Source: Thermoactinospora rubra (lineage in GTDB: Bacteria; Actinomycetota; Actinomycetes; Streptosporangiales; Streptosporangiaceae). From it: a DNA stretch of 64,000 nt. The translations under genes were made by a program, and so were the position numbers. Positions 8,319 to 17,219 of this stretch are shown one piece after another. A model generated the notes under the pieces. That model worked only from the letters and a program-made list of their open reading frames with translations. It was not told where the DNA came from and did no database searches. The stretch is from positions 124,001-188,000 of the forward strand of contig NZ_KZ084326.1 of NCBI RefSeq assembly GCF_002093975.1, given 5' to 3'. How positions within the stretch are numbered: position 1 is the first letter of the stretch; each line of letters starts with the position of its first letter.

Positions 8319-8998
8319 CACGGCGGGCTGAAGCGGTAGCCGAAGCCGCGGACCGTGTGGATGTAGGTCGGCTCGGCGGGGCGGGGCTCGATCTTGGCGC
8401 GCACGCGCTGGACGCAGGCGTCCACCAGGCGCGAGTCGGCGGCGTGGGTGTGGTCCCAGACCACGCGCAGCAGGTACCGGCGGTTGAGCACCTGGCCGGG
8501 GTGCCGCACCAGCTCCAGCAGCAGCCGCAGCTCGGTGGGCGTCAGGTGGATCTCCTTGCCGTTCAGCGTGACCTTCAGGGCGCCCCGGTCGATCGTCAGG
8601 TCGCCGAAGGAGATGCGGTCGGAGGCGGCCGACTCGGCCCGGCGCAGGACGGCGCGGATGCGGGCGTCCAGCACGCGCGGCTCGACCGGCTTGACCACGT
8701 AGTCGTCGGCGCCGGCCTCCAGGCCCACGACCACGTCCAGGTCGTCGCCGCGGGCGGTGAGCAGGATCACCGGCAGCTGGTCCAGGCGGCGGATGCGCCG
8801 GCACACCTCGACCCCGTCGATGCCGGGCAGCATGACGTCGAGGATCGCGATCTCGGGGCGGCGCGACCGGATGTGATCCAGCGCCTCCTCGCCGGTGGCG
8901 TAGGACGTCACGGAATGCCCCTGCCGGGTCAGCGCGAGCTCGAGCGCGGTCCGCACGGAGGGGTCGTCTTCGACCAGGAGGATGCCAGCCACGGCCAT
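8318..8998 (-). CDS. OmpR-family response regulator (AfsQ1-like)
   Basis: 226 residues. The receiver domain (1-120) has acidic pair D11-D12, phospho-acceptor D54 in AILDVMLPGIDG, the Thr in ILLTARGDD and Lys in YVVKP. The winged-helix DNA-binding domain (about 130-226) contains LTPTELRLLLELVRHPGQ and ends in YIHTVRGFGYRFSPP. Segment order and wording closely match Streptomyces AfsQ1, as I recall it. Start chosen at the ATG giving MAVAGILLVEDD; an ATG at 9019 would add seven residues. First gene of a three-gene operon with kinase and lipoprotein; divergent from the lytic transglycosylase. Confidence 0.9.
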   Translation of the reverse strand: MAVAGILLVEDDPSVRTALELALTRQGHSVTSYATGEEALDHIRSRRPEIAILDVMLPGIDGVEVCRRIRRLDQLPVILLTARGDDLDVVVGLEAGADDYVVKPVEPRVLDARIRAVLRRAESAASDRISFGDLTIDRGALKVTLNGKEIHLTPTELRLLLELVRHPGQVLNRRYLLRVVWDHTHAADSRLVDACVQRVRAKIEPRPAEPTYIHTVRGFGYRFSPP

Positions 8999-9138
8999 AC
9001 GATATCCGGGTTTTGTCATTGAACCGTGACATGTCGCACACAGGACCACAAAGAAGGCACGCGACGGTGGAAGCGTGGCTGTCCCCTCGGTACGGCGGCG
9101 CGAGGGGCGCAGCCACGGATTGGGACAAATGTGGCGGG

Positions 9139-9154
9139 TGTGACGCAAATCACA
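9139..9154. promoter_or_regulatory. Crp-like palindrome TGTGA-N6-TCACA
   Basis: Exact TGTGACGCAAATCACA, the consensus for Crp/GlxR-type regulators. It lies 40 bp upstream of the lytic transglycosylase start and 140 bp upstream of the divergent response regulator. In other actinobacteria Crp/GlxR sites control resuscitation and muralytic genes, which fits the downstream gene. Confidence 0.6.
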
Positions 9155-9193
9155 GTTTGGGTAGATCCCACGTCAATCAGCAGCTAAGGCGTT

Positions 9194-9916
9194 GTGAAGG
9201 CAACCGAATCTCAAGTTCCGGTTGCGGACCACCCCCCACCACAGGGCAAGCTCGGGGTCGTGTTGAAAGAGCGCCCCAAACCCCCCGCGGCCAAGAAGGC
9301 GATGGGCATCGGCGCCTCGGTGCTGCTCGTCCTCGGCGCAGGCGCCTACGTCGTCTACACGGCCCTCGACAACGCGAGCACCCCGGCCCGGCCGATCCAG
9401 CCCGAGGAGTTCACCGCGCTGGCCCAGGGCTACATTCCCGAGCCGGAGAACGACGAGCTGAAGGCGGCCGCGGTGCAGGCCTACAAGAAGGACCTGCTGG
9501 AGCGCAGGCGGGAGGGCGCCAACAAGACCCTCACCCCGGTCGAGGTGAAGGAGAAGGCACCCGGCGGCGACGGCTTCCCGCCGGTGAACTTCCCTCCGGG
9601 CAGCAACCCCGACCCGGGCAGCAACAAGGCCATCGCCAAGGAGATGCTGGCCTCCTTCGGCTTCGGCCCCGAGCAGTGGGGCTGCCTGGAGCGGCTGTGG
9701 CAGAAGGAGAGCGGCTGGAACGAGCGCGCCGCCAACCGCTACAGCGGCGCCTACGGCATCCCGCAGTCCCTGCCCGGCAGTAAGATGGCCAGCGCGGGCT
9801 CCGACTGGCAGACCAACCCCGCCACCCAGATCAAGTGGGGCCTGGGATACATCAAGGGCAGGTACGGCACGCCGTGCGCCGCCTGGGGCCACTCCCAGGC
9901 CAAGGGCTGGTACTGA
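9194..9916 (+). CDS. Membrane-anchored lytic transglycosylase (SLT/lysozyme-like)
   Basis: 240 residues. A short cytoplasmic N-terminus (1-35) is followed by one transmembrane helix (about 36-58), a linker rich in Glu/Lys/Pro, and a C-terminal goose-lysozyme-like domain from about 145. The catalytic Glu is in RLWQKESGW, followed by the family block NRYSGAYGIPQS and TNPATQIKWGLGYIKGRYG. It should cleave peptidoglycan glycan strands outside the membrane. GTG start with AAGG 5 bp upstream. Divergent from the two-component operon, with a Crp-like site between them. Confidence 0.88.
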   Translation: MKATESQVPVADHPPPQGKLGVVLKERPKPPAAKKAMGIGASVLLVLGAGAYVVYTALDNASTPARPIQPEEFTALAQGYIPEPENDELKAAAVQAYKKDLLERRREGANKTLTPVEVKEKAPGGDGFPPVNFPPGSNPDPGSNKAIAKEMLASFGFGPEQWGCLERLWQKESGWNERAANRYSGAYGIPQSLPGSKMASAGSDWQTNPATQIKWGLGYIKGRYGTPCAAWGHSQAKGWY

Positions 9917-9987
9917 CACCTTCCGCTCTCCTCCCGTTCTCGGCAAGCCTGCGCGTCCGGCTTGAAGCGGCGTCGCAGGCTTGGCAC

Positions 9988-11958
9988 ATGGGTGTGAAGG
10001 TCAGCGTGATCGTCGGTATCCACAACCCGGGGGACGGCGCCGACGCCTGCATCCGCTCGGTGCTGGAGCAGTCGATCGACGACTACGAGGTGATCTTCGT
10101 CGACGACGGCTCCACCGACGGCATCGCCGGACGCCTCGACGCGGTGGCGTCGGCGCGCGACAACGTCCGGGTGCTGCGCCTGCCGCACACCGGATCGCCG
10201 ATGCGGGGCAGGAACGTGGGGCTGGCCAGCGCGACCGGCGAGTACGTGTACCTGATGGACCAGACCGACCGGCTCGAACGCGACGCGCTGGAGCGCATGT
10301 ACGAGCGGGCGGTGGAGACCGAGGCCGACGTGCTGGTCGGCCACCTGGTGCGCGACGACGGCGTCCCGCTGCCGGCCTTCGAGGCCGACCGGGCGCGTGC
10401 CGACGTCCTGGCCGACCGGCTGCTCGGCCTGCTCACCCCGCACAAGCTCCTGCGCCGGGAGTTCCTGGAGCAGCACCGGCTGGGCTTCGCCGTCCCGGGA
10501 GGCGAGGTGGCCGAGCAGGCGTTCTCGGTGCGCGCCTACCTGCTGGCCAAGGTGATCGCGGTGCTGGCCCGCCCGGTCTGCTGCCGCCTGGGGCCGCGGC
10601 CCGAGCAGCAGGAGGACCCGAACGCCGTCGCCGCCGAGCTGCGGGCGCTGCTGGACTTCGTCGACGTGCACACCGACGTCCGCCAGCGCGACCGCATGTA
10701 CGCCCACTGGCTGCGCACCACCGTGCTGCGGCCGTTCCTCAGCGCCAGGTTCGCCTCCTCGTCCCTGGACCGCGGCACGCTCTACAGCGTCCACCGGGAG
10801 CTGCTGGCCGAGCGCTTCCCCGAGCGGCTGGACGAGCTCCTGCCCGGCCACCTGCGGGCCGTCGCGTGGCTGCTGCGCGGCGGCAGGCTGGACCAGCTGG
10901 TGAGCTTCGCCAACGCCGCACGCCGTACCGTGGTTCGCGTCGACCTGCGCGAGGTGCGATGGGACCGCGAGGTCCTGGCGCTGCGGCTGGCCGGGGAGCT
11001 GTTCTGCGGCAACCAGCCCCTGCGCTTCCGCGAGGACGGCGGCCGGCTGCTGTGGCGCCTGCCCGTGTCGCTGGACGGCGCCGGCGTGCCGGCGAGCGTC
11101 GGCGACGTCACCGCCGAGCTCCGCCACGCCGGGTTGGAGCTGTACCTGCGGCACGAGGAGACCGGCGTCTCCTACCCGGTGCCGGTGCGCCACGGGGTCG
11201 AGCGCGAGGGCCAGCGCCTGCGGCTGGCGGGGGAGGCCCGCGTGGACGTGGCGACCGCCGCCCTCGGCGAGCCGCTCATGTCGGGCCATTGGGAGGTCCA
11301 CGTCTGCATGTCGGGGCCCGTCTACTCCGCCAGGACGCGCGTGGCACGGCCCGAGGGCCCGCTGAACTGCCTTGGCGTGCTGGCCCAGACCCCGCGGCAG
11401 CGGCTGCTCGTGCCCTGCTGGAGCGACGCGGGCGAGCTGTGCCTGGCGGTGGAGCCGCGCTCGTTCCCCGAGTCGATCGCGCTGGTCTCGCCCGGGGCGA
11501 GCATCACCAGGCAGGACGACCACCTCTACGTCGTGGTGCCCGTGCCGTACGTGCCGCCGAGCGGCGGCCCGCCGCTGGAGCTGGTGCTGCGCAACACCAC
11601 GGGCCGGCCGCGCGAGGTCTCCGCGCCCGCCCTGGTGGAGCCGGGCGTGCCCGGCCGGCTGGCCGGGCAGCTGGTCGCCAAGGTGCCGGTCAAGCGGGTG
11701 CTGCCCGGCCGCGACACGCTCGGCCCCGGCGCCTGGCTGGCCTCGCTGCGCACCGAGGACGCCGAGGTCGGGCTGCGCTTCGGCCTGGAGATGCGGGGCG
11801 GCACGGTCCTGGTGCGCCCGGCCGCCGAGATCGACCCCGAGCGGCGCGCGCCCGACGAGCCCGACCCCGCGCTGTCGTGGCTGGCCCGCCACGTGCCGGG
11901 GGCGCGCCACCTGGCGCGGCTGGCACGGGCGGGCACGAACCGCTATCTCAAGGACTGA
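9988..11958 (+). CDS. GT2 family glycosyltransferase with long C-terminal domain
   Basis: 656 residues. A GT-A fold at about 1-230 starts VSVIVGIHNPGDGADACIRS, with VDDGSTDG for nucleotide-sugar binding and RGRNVGLASATGEYVYLMDQ where a DxD metal motif is usual (here MDQTD). The remaining roughly 400 residues are beta-rich and unassigned; similar tails occur on polymer-forming transferases of cell-wall glycopolymers, so teichoic-acid-type or exopolysaccharide synthesis is possible. No signal peptide. The ATG at 9988 is chosen because upstream sequence in frame is only a shadow of the preceding gene; no strong ribosome site is seen. Ends convergently with the hydrolase gene (11-bp overlap). Confidence 0.8.
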   Translation: MGVKVSVIVGIHNPGDGADACIRSVLEQSIDDYEVIFVDDGSTDGIAGRLDAVASARDNVRVLRLPHTGSPMRGRNVGLASATGEYVYLMDQTDRLERDALERMYERAVETEADVLVGHLVRDDGVPLPAFEADRARADVLADRLLGLLTPHKLLRREFLEQHRLGFAVPGGEVAEQAFSVRAYLLAKVIAVLARPVCCRLGPRPEQQEDPNAVAAELRALLDFVDVHTDVRQRDRMYAHWLRTTVLRPFLSARFASSSLDRGTLYSVHRELLAERFPERLDELLPGHLRAVAWLLRGGRLDQLVSFANAARRTVVRVDLREVRWDREVLALRLAGELFCGNQPLRFREDGGRLLWRLPVSLDGAGVPASVGDVTAELRHAGLELYLRHEETGVSYPVPVRHGVEREGQRLRLAGEARVDVATAALGEPLMSGHWEVHVCMSGPVYSARTRVARPEGPLNCLGVLAQTPRQRLLVPCWSDAGELCLAVEPRSFPESIALVSPGASITRQDDHLYVVVPVPYVPPSGGPPLELVLRNTTGRPREVSAPALVEPGVPGRLAGQLVAKVPVKRVLPGRDTLGPGAWLASLRTEDAEVGLRFGLEMRGGTVLVRPAAEIDPERRAPDEPDPALSWLARHVPGARHLARLARAGTNRYLKD

Positions 11959-13084
11959 TCCAGTCCTCCAGCTCCTCGAACGCGGCGCGGAACTCCGGCA
12001 GGATCGGCCGCAGCCGGTCGGGGTACACGTCGACGAGCGAGTCCAGGTGGTTGCCGCCCGCCACCCGGTGGTAGCGGAAGGGCCGGTGCGGCCCCACCAT
12101 CTCGGCGTAGACGTCGGAGCTGCGCGAGATCGGCAGCAGCGCGTCCAGCGTCCCGTGCAGCGTGACCAGCGGCTTGGTGATCCGGCCGGTGAGCGCGATC
12201 TTCGCCACCGCGGCGTACGGCCTGCGCTCGCCGTAGTCGTAGTCGGCCGGGGCGCCGGTGTAGGAGGGGTCGAGCTCCTGCTGGTAGAGCCGGGTGGTGA
12301 GCTCCCAGTAGTGCTGGCGGTGGAACGGCCACAGGAACTCCGACTCCGGCGGGAAGCCCGCCGCCTCCGGCGAGGTCTTCAACGCCTGGGGCAGGAACTC
12401 CAGCAGGTTGTCGCCCTTGGTCCGCCAGAGCGTGCCCTCCCAGTCCACGCCGCCGTCATACAGCCAGCCGCGGTTCTCCAGCTGCCAGCGCACCAGGTAG
12501 CCGCCGTTGGAGATGCCCGCCGCGATCGTCGTCCTGGGCGCCCTGCCGTACCTCTGCCTGACCACGGCCTTGGCGGCCACGGTCAGCTGCGTGAGGCGGT
12601 GGTTCCACTCGGCGATCGCGTCGCCGGGACGGCGGCCGTCCTGGTGGAAGTTCAGGCCGACGTTGCCCTTGTCGGTGGCGGCGAACGCATAGCCCTTGGC
12701 CAGCACCCAGTCGGAGATCGTGTAGTCGTTGGCGTACTGCTCGCGGTTGCCGGGCGTGCCCGAGACGACCAGGCCGCCGTTCCACTTGTCGGGCAGGCGG
12801 ATCACGAACTGGGAGTCGTGGTTCCAGCCGTGCGTGGTGTTGAAGGCGGAGGTGTCGGGGAAGTAGCCGTCGAGCTGGATGCCGGGCACCCCGGTCGGGT
12901 TGACCGTGGCCTTGGCGTGCAGGCCCGCCCAGTCGGCCGGGTCGGTGTGGCCGGTCGTGACCGTCCCGGCGGTGGTGAGGTCGGCGAGGCGGGCGCTGAC
13001 GACGTGCTCGGCGCCGGGGACGGCCGGCTCCTGGCTCGCGGGCGCCGTCAGCAGGCTCGCGACGAGCACGAGGGCGAGCTTCAT
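11948..13084 (-). CDS. Secreted alpha/beta hydrolase, possibly 3-hydroxybutyrate oligomer hydrolase
   Basis: 378 residues with a cleavable signal peptide (MKLALVLVASLLTAPA). The nucleophile elbow is GISNGG, a GxSxG motif, and the likely acid and His are in TLDALLPIS and GGNHLDSL. There is no lipobox. Its ATG overlaps the stop of the next hydrolase gene by ATGA. Three genes further up the same strand lies a 3-hydroxybutyrate dehydrogenase, with an organic-acid transporter and regulator between. That context suggests release of hydroxyacid monomers from an extracellular ester or oligomer. The substrate is inferred; a tannase/feruloyl-esterase-like activity is an alternative. Confidence 0.7.
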   Translation of the reverse strand: MKLALVLVASLLTAPASQEPAVPGAEHVVSARLADLTTAGTVTTGHTDPADWAGLHAKATVNPTGVPGIQLDGYFPDTSAFNTTHGWNHDSQFVIRLPDKWNGGLVVSGTPGNREQYANDYTISDWVLAKGYAFAATDKGNVGLNFHQDGRRPGDAIAEWNHRLTQLTVAAKAVVRQRYGRAPRTTIAAGISNGGYLVRWQLENRGWLYDGGVDWEGTLWRTKGDNLLEFLPQALKTSPEAAGFPPESEFLWPFHRQHYWELTTRLYQQELDPSYTGAPADYDYGERRPYAAVAKIALTGRITKPLVTLHGTLDALLPISRSSDVYAEMVGPHRPFRYHRVAGGNHLDSLVDVYPDRLRPILPEFRAAFEELEDWISP

Positions 13085-13974
13085 GCGACGTGCTCCCGCA
13101 GCAGGCGCAGGAACTCCTGCGGCCGCTCGATGTGCGGGCTGTGGCCGCAGTCCTCGATGACGGCCTCGCGGTAGTTCCCGTAGCGCTCCAGGACCGCCCT
13201 GGTCTGGGCGATCATGGGCTGCGCGGGCGTGCCGTCCCAGCCGGGCACCGCGCCGATCGCGCCCAGGTGGGCCAGGTCGAACATCGAGGCGTCGGAGACG
13301 ATCACGTCGTCGGCGCCCCTGATCCACAGGATCGGCGGCTTGGGGTCGACCTCGTGCAGGTCGTCGAGCCGGAAGTGGATCGGCGCCAGCGCGTTGAGCA
13401 CGCCGCGCGTGCCGGGCGCGGTGCCCGGCCAGTGGTCCGAGGGCCTGGCGTCGCCCGGGTAGTTGTCCTCGCCGGTGACCGTGGTGAGCATGGAGTCGAG
13501 GTAGCGGTCCTCGTTCTCGACGGGGTGCTTGACGTAGGCGAAGCGGAACACCTCGCGCATCTTCTCCCGGTCGCCCTTGCCGATCGCGGCCACGAACTCG
13601 GGGTTGGCCGTGCCCGCGCCCGACCCGGCGCCGTCGGGATGGGTGAGCCTGCCGTCCTCGCCCGTGGTGCCGCCGAAGCCGTACGGCGAGACCGGGTTGA
13701 CCAGCGTGAGGCTCCTGACCAGGCCGGGGTGGTCGCGCAGGAACTGCATGACCACGCCCCCGCCCATGCTCCAGCCCACCAGGTGGACCGGCTCGTCGAC
13801 CGCCTCGCGCAGGTCGTCGGCGAAGTCGCGCAGGCCCCGCGTCGCGTCCACCGGCCTTGGCGCGGCCGAGCCGAACCCGCGCAGGTCCACCGCCTTGGCG
13901 CCGGGGAACTCCTTGACCACGTCGTCCCAGAAGGCGCCGGAGGAGACGTTGCCGTGGACGAACACGACGCTCAT
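13081..13974 (-). CDS. Alpha/beta hydrolase
   Basis: 297-residue cytosolic alpha/beta hydrolase without signal peptide. It starts MSVVFVHGNVSSGAFWDDV with the oxyanion HGN motif. The nucleophile is in LVGWSMGGG, the acid in WIRGADDVIVSD, and the base His in EDCGHSPHIERP, giving a full Ser-Asp-His triad. ATGA overlaps on both sides couple it to the transporter gene upstream and the secreted hydrolase downstream. It may act on esters imported by the adjacent transporter. Exact substrate cannot be read from the sequence. Confidence 0.85.
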   Translation of the reverse strand: MSVVFVHGNVSSGAFWDDVVKEFPGAKAVDLRGFGSAAPRPVDATRGLRDFADDLREAVDEPVHLVGWSMGGGVVMQFLRDHPGLVRSLTLVNPVSPYGFGGTTGEDGRLTHPDGAGSGAGTANPEFVAAIGKGDREKMREVFRFAYVKHPVENEDRYLDSMLTTVTGEDNYPGDARPSDHWPGTAPGTRGVLNALAPIHFRLDDLHEVDPKPPILWIRGADDVIVSDASMFDLAHLGAIGAVPGWDGTPAQPMIAQTRAVLERYGNYREAVIEDCGHSPHIERPQEFLRLLREHVA

Positions 13975-15239
13975 ACCTGGACCCTTTCGCTGAGGTCGCG
14001 GCCCTGGGTCTCGCGGGCGGCGTAGACCGAGCCGAGGGTGATCAGGGCCGCCAGGGCCAGGTAGAGGGCGATCGGCAGGCTGCTGTCGTACCGCTGGAGC
14101 AGCGCCGTCGCGATGCTCGGGGCCAGCGCGCCGGCCACGATCGCCGACAGCTGGGCGCCGATCGACATGCCGGTGTAGCGCATCCTCGTGCCGAACAGCT
14201 CGGAGAAGAAGGCCGCCTGCGGGCCGTACATCATGCCGTGGAACAGCAGGCCGACCGTGACGGCCAGGGTGATGGCCAGGAAGTTGCCCGTGTCGATGAG
14301 CGGGAAGAACGCGAAGATCCACACGCCGACGCCGATGCTGCCGGCGATGTAGACGGGACGGCGGCCGACCCGGTCCGACAGCGCGCCCCACAGGGGGATG
14401 GTGAAGAAGTGGATGGCGCTCGCGATGAGGACCGCGTTGAGGACGACCTGCCGCGACAGCTCGGCCGCCGACGTGGCGTAGGTGATCACGAAGACGGTGA
14501 TCAGGTAGAACGAGATGTTCTCGGCCATCCGGGCGCCGATGGCGATCAGCACGTCCTTCTTGTGACGCTTCAGCACGCTGACGATCGGGGCCTTGTCCTC
14601 CGGCGGAGCCTGCAGGAACACCGGCGACTCGGCGATCGTCAGCCGGATCCACAGGCCGATGAAGACCAGGACGCCCGACAGCAGGAACGGCACGCGCCAG
14701 CCCCAGCTCAGGAACGTCTCGTCGGACTGCACCGCGGCCAGCAGCGCCAGCACCGCGGTCGCCAGCAGGTTGCCGGCCGGGGCGCCGGCCTGCGGCCAGG
14801 AGGCCCAGAAGCCGCGGCGGCTGGAGTCGCCGTGCTCGGAGACGATCAGGACCGCGCCGCCCCACTCGCCGCCCAGCGCGAAGCCCTGGACGAGGCGGAG
14901 CGCGGTCAGCAGCAGCGGCGCGGCGCTGCCGATGGCGGCGTGCGTGGGCAGGCAGCCGATCAGGAACGTCGCGAGGCCCATCAGCAGCAGGCTGAAGACG
15001 AGCAGGGTCTTGCGGCCGACCCGGTCGCCGAAGTGGCCGAAGACCAGGCCGCCCAGCGGGCGGGCCACGAAGCCCACCGCGTAGGTGAGGAAGGCCAGCA
15101 GCGTGCCGGTGAGCGGATCGGAGTCGGGGAAGAAGAGCTTGTTGAACACCAGCGCGGCGGCCGAGCCGTACAGGAAGAAGTCGTACCACTCGATCGTGGT
15201 GCCGATGAGGCTCGCGCCTACGATCTTCTTGATGGACAT
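13971..15239 (-). CDS. MHS-family MFS transporter (ProP/ShiA-like)
   Basis: 422-residue, 12-helix metabolite:H+ symporter. The family signature GTTIEWYDFFLYGSAAALVF is at the N-terminus, and the loop motif GHFGDRVGRKTLLV follows. R-x-x-Q-G-x-A-L-G-G-E-W-G-G is present. Members carry dicarboxylates, shikimate, betaine or small hydroxyacids. It heads the three-gene unit with two hydrolases and lies 100 bp downstream of the PucR regulator, so import of the product of the secreted hydrolase, perhaps 3-hydroxybutyrate, is the simplest reading. AGGA lies 10 bp before the ATG. Confidence 0.9.
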   Translation of the reverse strand: MSIKKIVGASLIGTTIEWYDFFLYGSAAALVFNKLFFPDSDPLTGTLLAFLTYAVGFVARPLGGLVFGHFGDRVGRKTLLVFSLLLMGLATFLIGCLPTHAAIGSAAPLLLTALRLVQGFALGGEWGGAVLIVSEHGDSSRRGFWASWPQAGAPAGNLLATAVLALLAAVQSDETFLSWGWRVPFLLSGVLVFIGLWIRLTIAESPVFLQAPPEDKAPIVSVLKRHKKDVLIAIGARMAENISFYLITVFVITYATSAAELSRQVVLNAVLIASAIHFFTIPLWGALSDRVGRRPVYIAGSIGVGVWIFAFFPLIDTGNFLAITLAVTVGLLFHGMMYGPQAAFFSELFGTRMRYTGMSIGAQLSAIVAGALAPSIATALLQRYDSSLPIALYLALAALITLGSVYAARETQGRDLSERVQV

Positions 15240-15277
15240 TTCACACCATTCCTGACGTGGGGAGTGAGTTCACGCTA

Positions 15278-15299
15278 AGGAGTGATCTCGGTCACTCCT
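15278..15299. promoter_or_regulatory. Perfect palindrome upstream of the transporter operon
   Basis: AGGAGTGA-N6-TCACTCCT, 8-bp perfect arms, 38 bp upstream of the MHS transporter start and just after the PucR gene. The core GTGATCTCGGTCAC also fits a Crp-like half-site pair. Likely operator for the adjacent regulator or for Crp. Confidence 0.55.
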
Positions 15300-15342
15300 A
15301 TGGGCGCGGACCCCACACTCGGGCGGTGGCTTATGTGCCCTG

Positions 15343-17193
15343 TCATGAGCTGAGCCTGTGCAGGCGCAGCGCCAGCTGGATCTCCAGCGCCCGCTCCGGC
15401 TCCTGCCAGTCCTCGCCGAGCAGGCTCGCGATGCGCTCCAGCCGCTGGGAGACCGTGTTGACGTGGATGTGCATGGCCTCGGCGGTACGGCTCGGCGAGC
15501 CGCCCGAGCGGAAGTAGGCGGCCAGCGTGCCGACGAGGTTGGTCCCGCGCCTGGCGTCGTAGTCGACGACCGAGCCGAGAGCGCTGCGGACGAACCCCGA
15601 AATGTCGCGATCCTGGCCGATGAGCAGCCCGACGAACCCCAGCTCCCCGGCGCTCGCCCCGTCGCCCGTCCGGCCCAGCGCCACGAGGGCGTCCGCGCAC
15701 CGCTGCGCCTCGTGGTAGGCCGCCCGCACCTGCGCAGCCGCCGTCACCGGCCCCGCGGCGCCCGCGGTCGCCGGCGCGCCCAGGGAGGCGCTCAGCTCCC
15801 TCGCCACGCGCCTGGCGTCCTGCTGCCCGGGGAGCAGCAGCACGACCTCCTCCGGCCGGCTCGCCGCCAGCCCGTGCGCCAGCGCCGCCTGCGACGACGC
15901 CCAGAACGCCGCCCGCTCCCGCTGCCCGCGATGCTTGGCCACGACGACCGTGTGCGGCTCGTCCAGGTCCACGCCCAGCCGCCTGGCCCGCTCGGTCAGC
16001 CCCTCGTCGTGCGGGCGGGCGATCAGGTCGTCGAGCAGCTCGCCGCGCACCCGGCCCTCCGCCTCGGCCACGCTGCGCTTGAACAGCAGCAGCAGGGCAC
16101 ACGCCAGCGCCGCCCGCTCCAGGATGCGCTCGTCGCTCTCCGGCGCCTCCCGCCGGGTGCCGTCGTCGCGCACGTGCTCCTGGATGAGCGTGCACAGCGG
16201 CTCGCCGCCGACGTCCACCGAGGCGATGAGCTGGTTGCCCCGCCGTACCGTCCGGCCCAGCGCCCGGGAGGCCTGCGCCGCCTCGAACAGGCCGGGATCG
16301 GGCTCGTGGAGGTCGCCCGTGAGCGGCTTGCCCAGGCCGTCCAGGACCGTCAGCCTGCCGCCCACGACGGCGGCGATGTCCTCGATGCCGCGGCCCTGCA
16401 GGACGAGCTGCATCATCCGGTCGTGCGCCTGCGCGGCCCTCTCGACCGCCTCGCCGTGCTCCCTGAGCCGCTTGTGGGCCGTGGACAGCTCCTCCAGCGC
16501 GTTGCGCGTCTCCTGCAGCAGCCGGGCGTTGTCGATCGCCACCGCGGCGTGCGCCGCCAGGCTCGACAGCAGCGCGACCTCCTCCTGCAGGAACGGCCGC
16601 GCGCTGCGGTTGGCCGCGAACAGCACGCCGATCACGCGCTGGCCCAGCTTGAGCGGCACACCCAGGATCGCGACCAGGCCCTCTTCCTTCACGGCGCTGT
16701 CGATGTGCGTCTTGTGCCGGAACCTGGCGTCGGCGAAGTAGTCGGCGGTGGAGTACGGCCTGGCCGTCTGCGCCACGAGGCCGCCCAGCCCCGCGCCCAT
16801 GTCCAGCCGCAGGTTCTGGAACGCGGCCGACACCGACCCGTCCGTGACCCGCATGTAGGTGTCGCCCCGGTCGGGGTCGTGCAGCGTCATGTAGGCGGTG
16901 TCGGTGCCCAGCAGCTGCCTGGCCCGGTGCACGATCGCCTCCAGCACCGCGTCCAGGTCGCGCAGCCCGGCCAGGTCGCCGGCCGTGTCGTACAGCGCCG
17001 ACAGCTCCGCCTCGCGCCTGGCCCGCCGCCTGAGCAGCTGCCTGACCTTCAGCGCCTCGACCTTGGCCTGCTCCAGCTCGGCGATCTCCCGGGGGCCGCG
17101 TCCGGCGGCCCGCGCCTCGATGATGGGCCCCTCGAACTCCACCGCGGAGGCTTCGCGGGCGAGCAGTTCGAGGAAGACGCGCATGCTGTTCAT
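15343..17193 (-). CDS. GAF-PucR transcriptional regulator
   Basis: 616 residues. N-terminal about 60 residues are helical. A GAF ligand-sensing domain follows (about 75-220; DAVLEAIVHRARQLLGTDTA to LLSSLAAHAAVAIDNARLL). The middle is a GGDEF-like/CdaR segment. The C-terminus holds the PucR helix-turn-helix around SPSRTAEAMHIHVNTVSQRLERI. PucR proteins respond to small metabolites and often activate neighbouring catabolic genes. It lies in line with the dehydrogenase gene (26-bp gap) and before the transporter operon, so it probably controls 3-hydroxybutyrate use. ATG at 17193 chosen, preceded by a GAGAG ribosome site. Confidence 0.88.
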   Translation of the reverse strand: MNSMRVFLELLAREASAVEFEGPIIEARAAGRGPREIAELEQAKVEALKVRQLLRRRARREAELSALYDTAGDLAGLRDLDAVLEAIVHRARQLLGTDTAYMTLHDPDRGDTYMRVTDGSVSAAFQNLRLDMGAGLGGLVAQTARPYSTADYFADARFRHKTHIDSAVKEEGLVAILGVPLKLGQRVIGVLFAANRSARPFLQEEVALLSSLAAHAAVAIDNARLLQETRNALEELSTAHKRLREHGEAVERAAQAHDRMMQLVLQGRGIEDIAAVVGGRLTVLDGLGKPLTGDLHEPDPGLFEAAQASRALGRTVRRGNQLIASVDVGGEPLCTLIQEHVRDDGTRREAPESDERILERAALACALLLLFKRSVAEAEGRVRGELLDDLIARPHDEGLTERARRLGVDLDEPHTVVVAKHRGQRERAAFWASSQAALAHGLAASRPEEVVLLLPGQQDARRVARELSASLGAPATAGAAGPVTAAAQVRAAYHEAQRCADALVALGRTGDGASAGELGFVGLLIGQDRDISGFVRSALGSVVDYDARRGTNLVGTLAAYFRSGGSPSRTAEAMHIHVNTVSQRLERIASLLGEDWQEPERALEIQLALRLHRLSS

Positions 17194-17219
17194 TCTGCTC
17201 TCGCCCGCCGTGGACGGCG

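Noticed and set aside
13090..15278. Plus-strand Val/Gln/Arg-rich frames of up to 346 codons
   Set aside because: Antisense to the hydrolase and MHS transporter genes, which have complete catalytic and membrane signatures.
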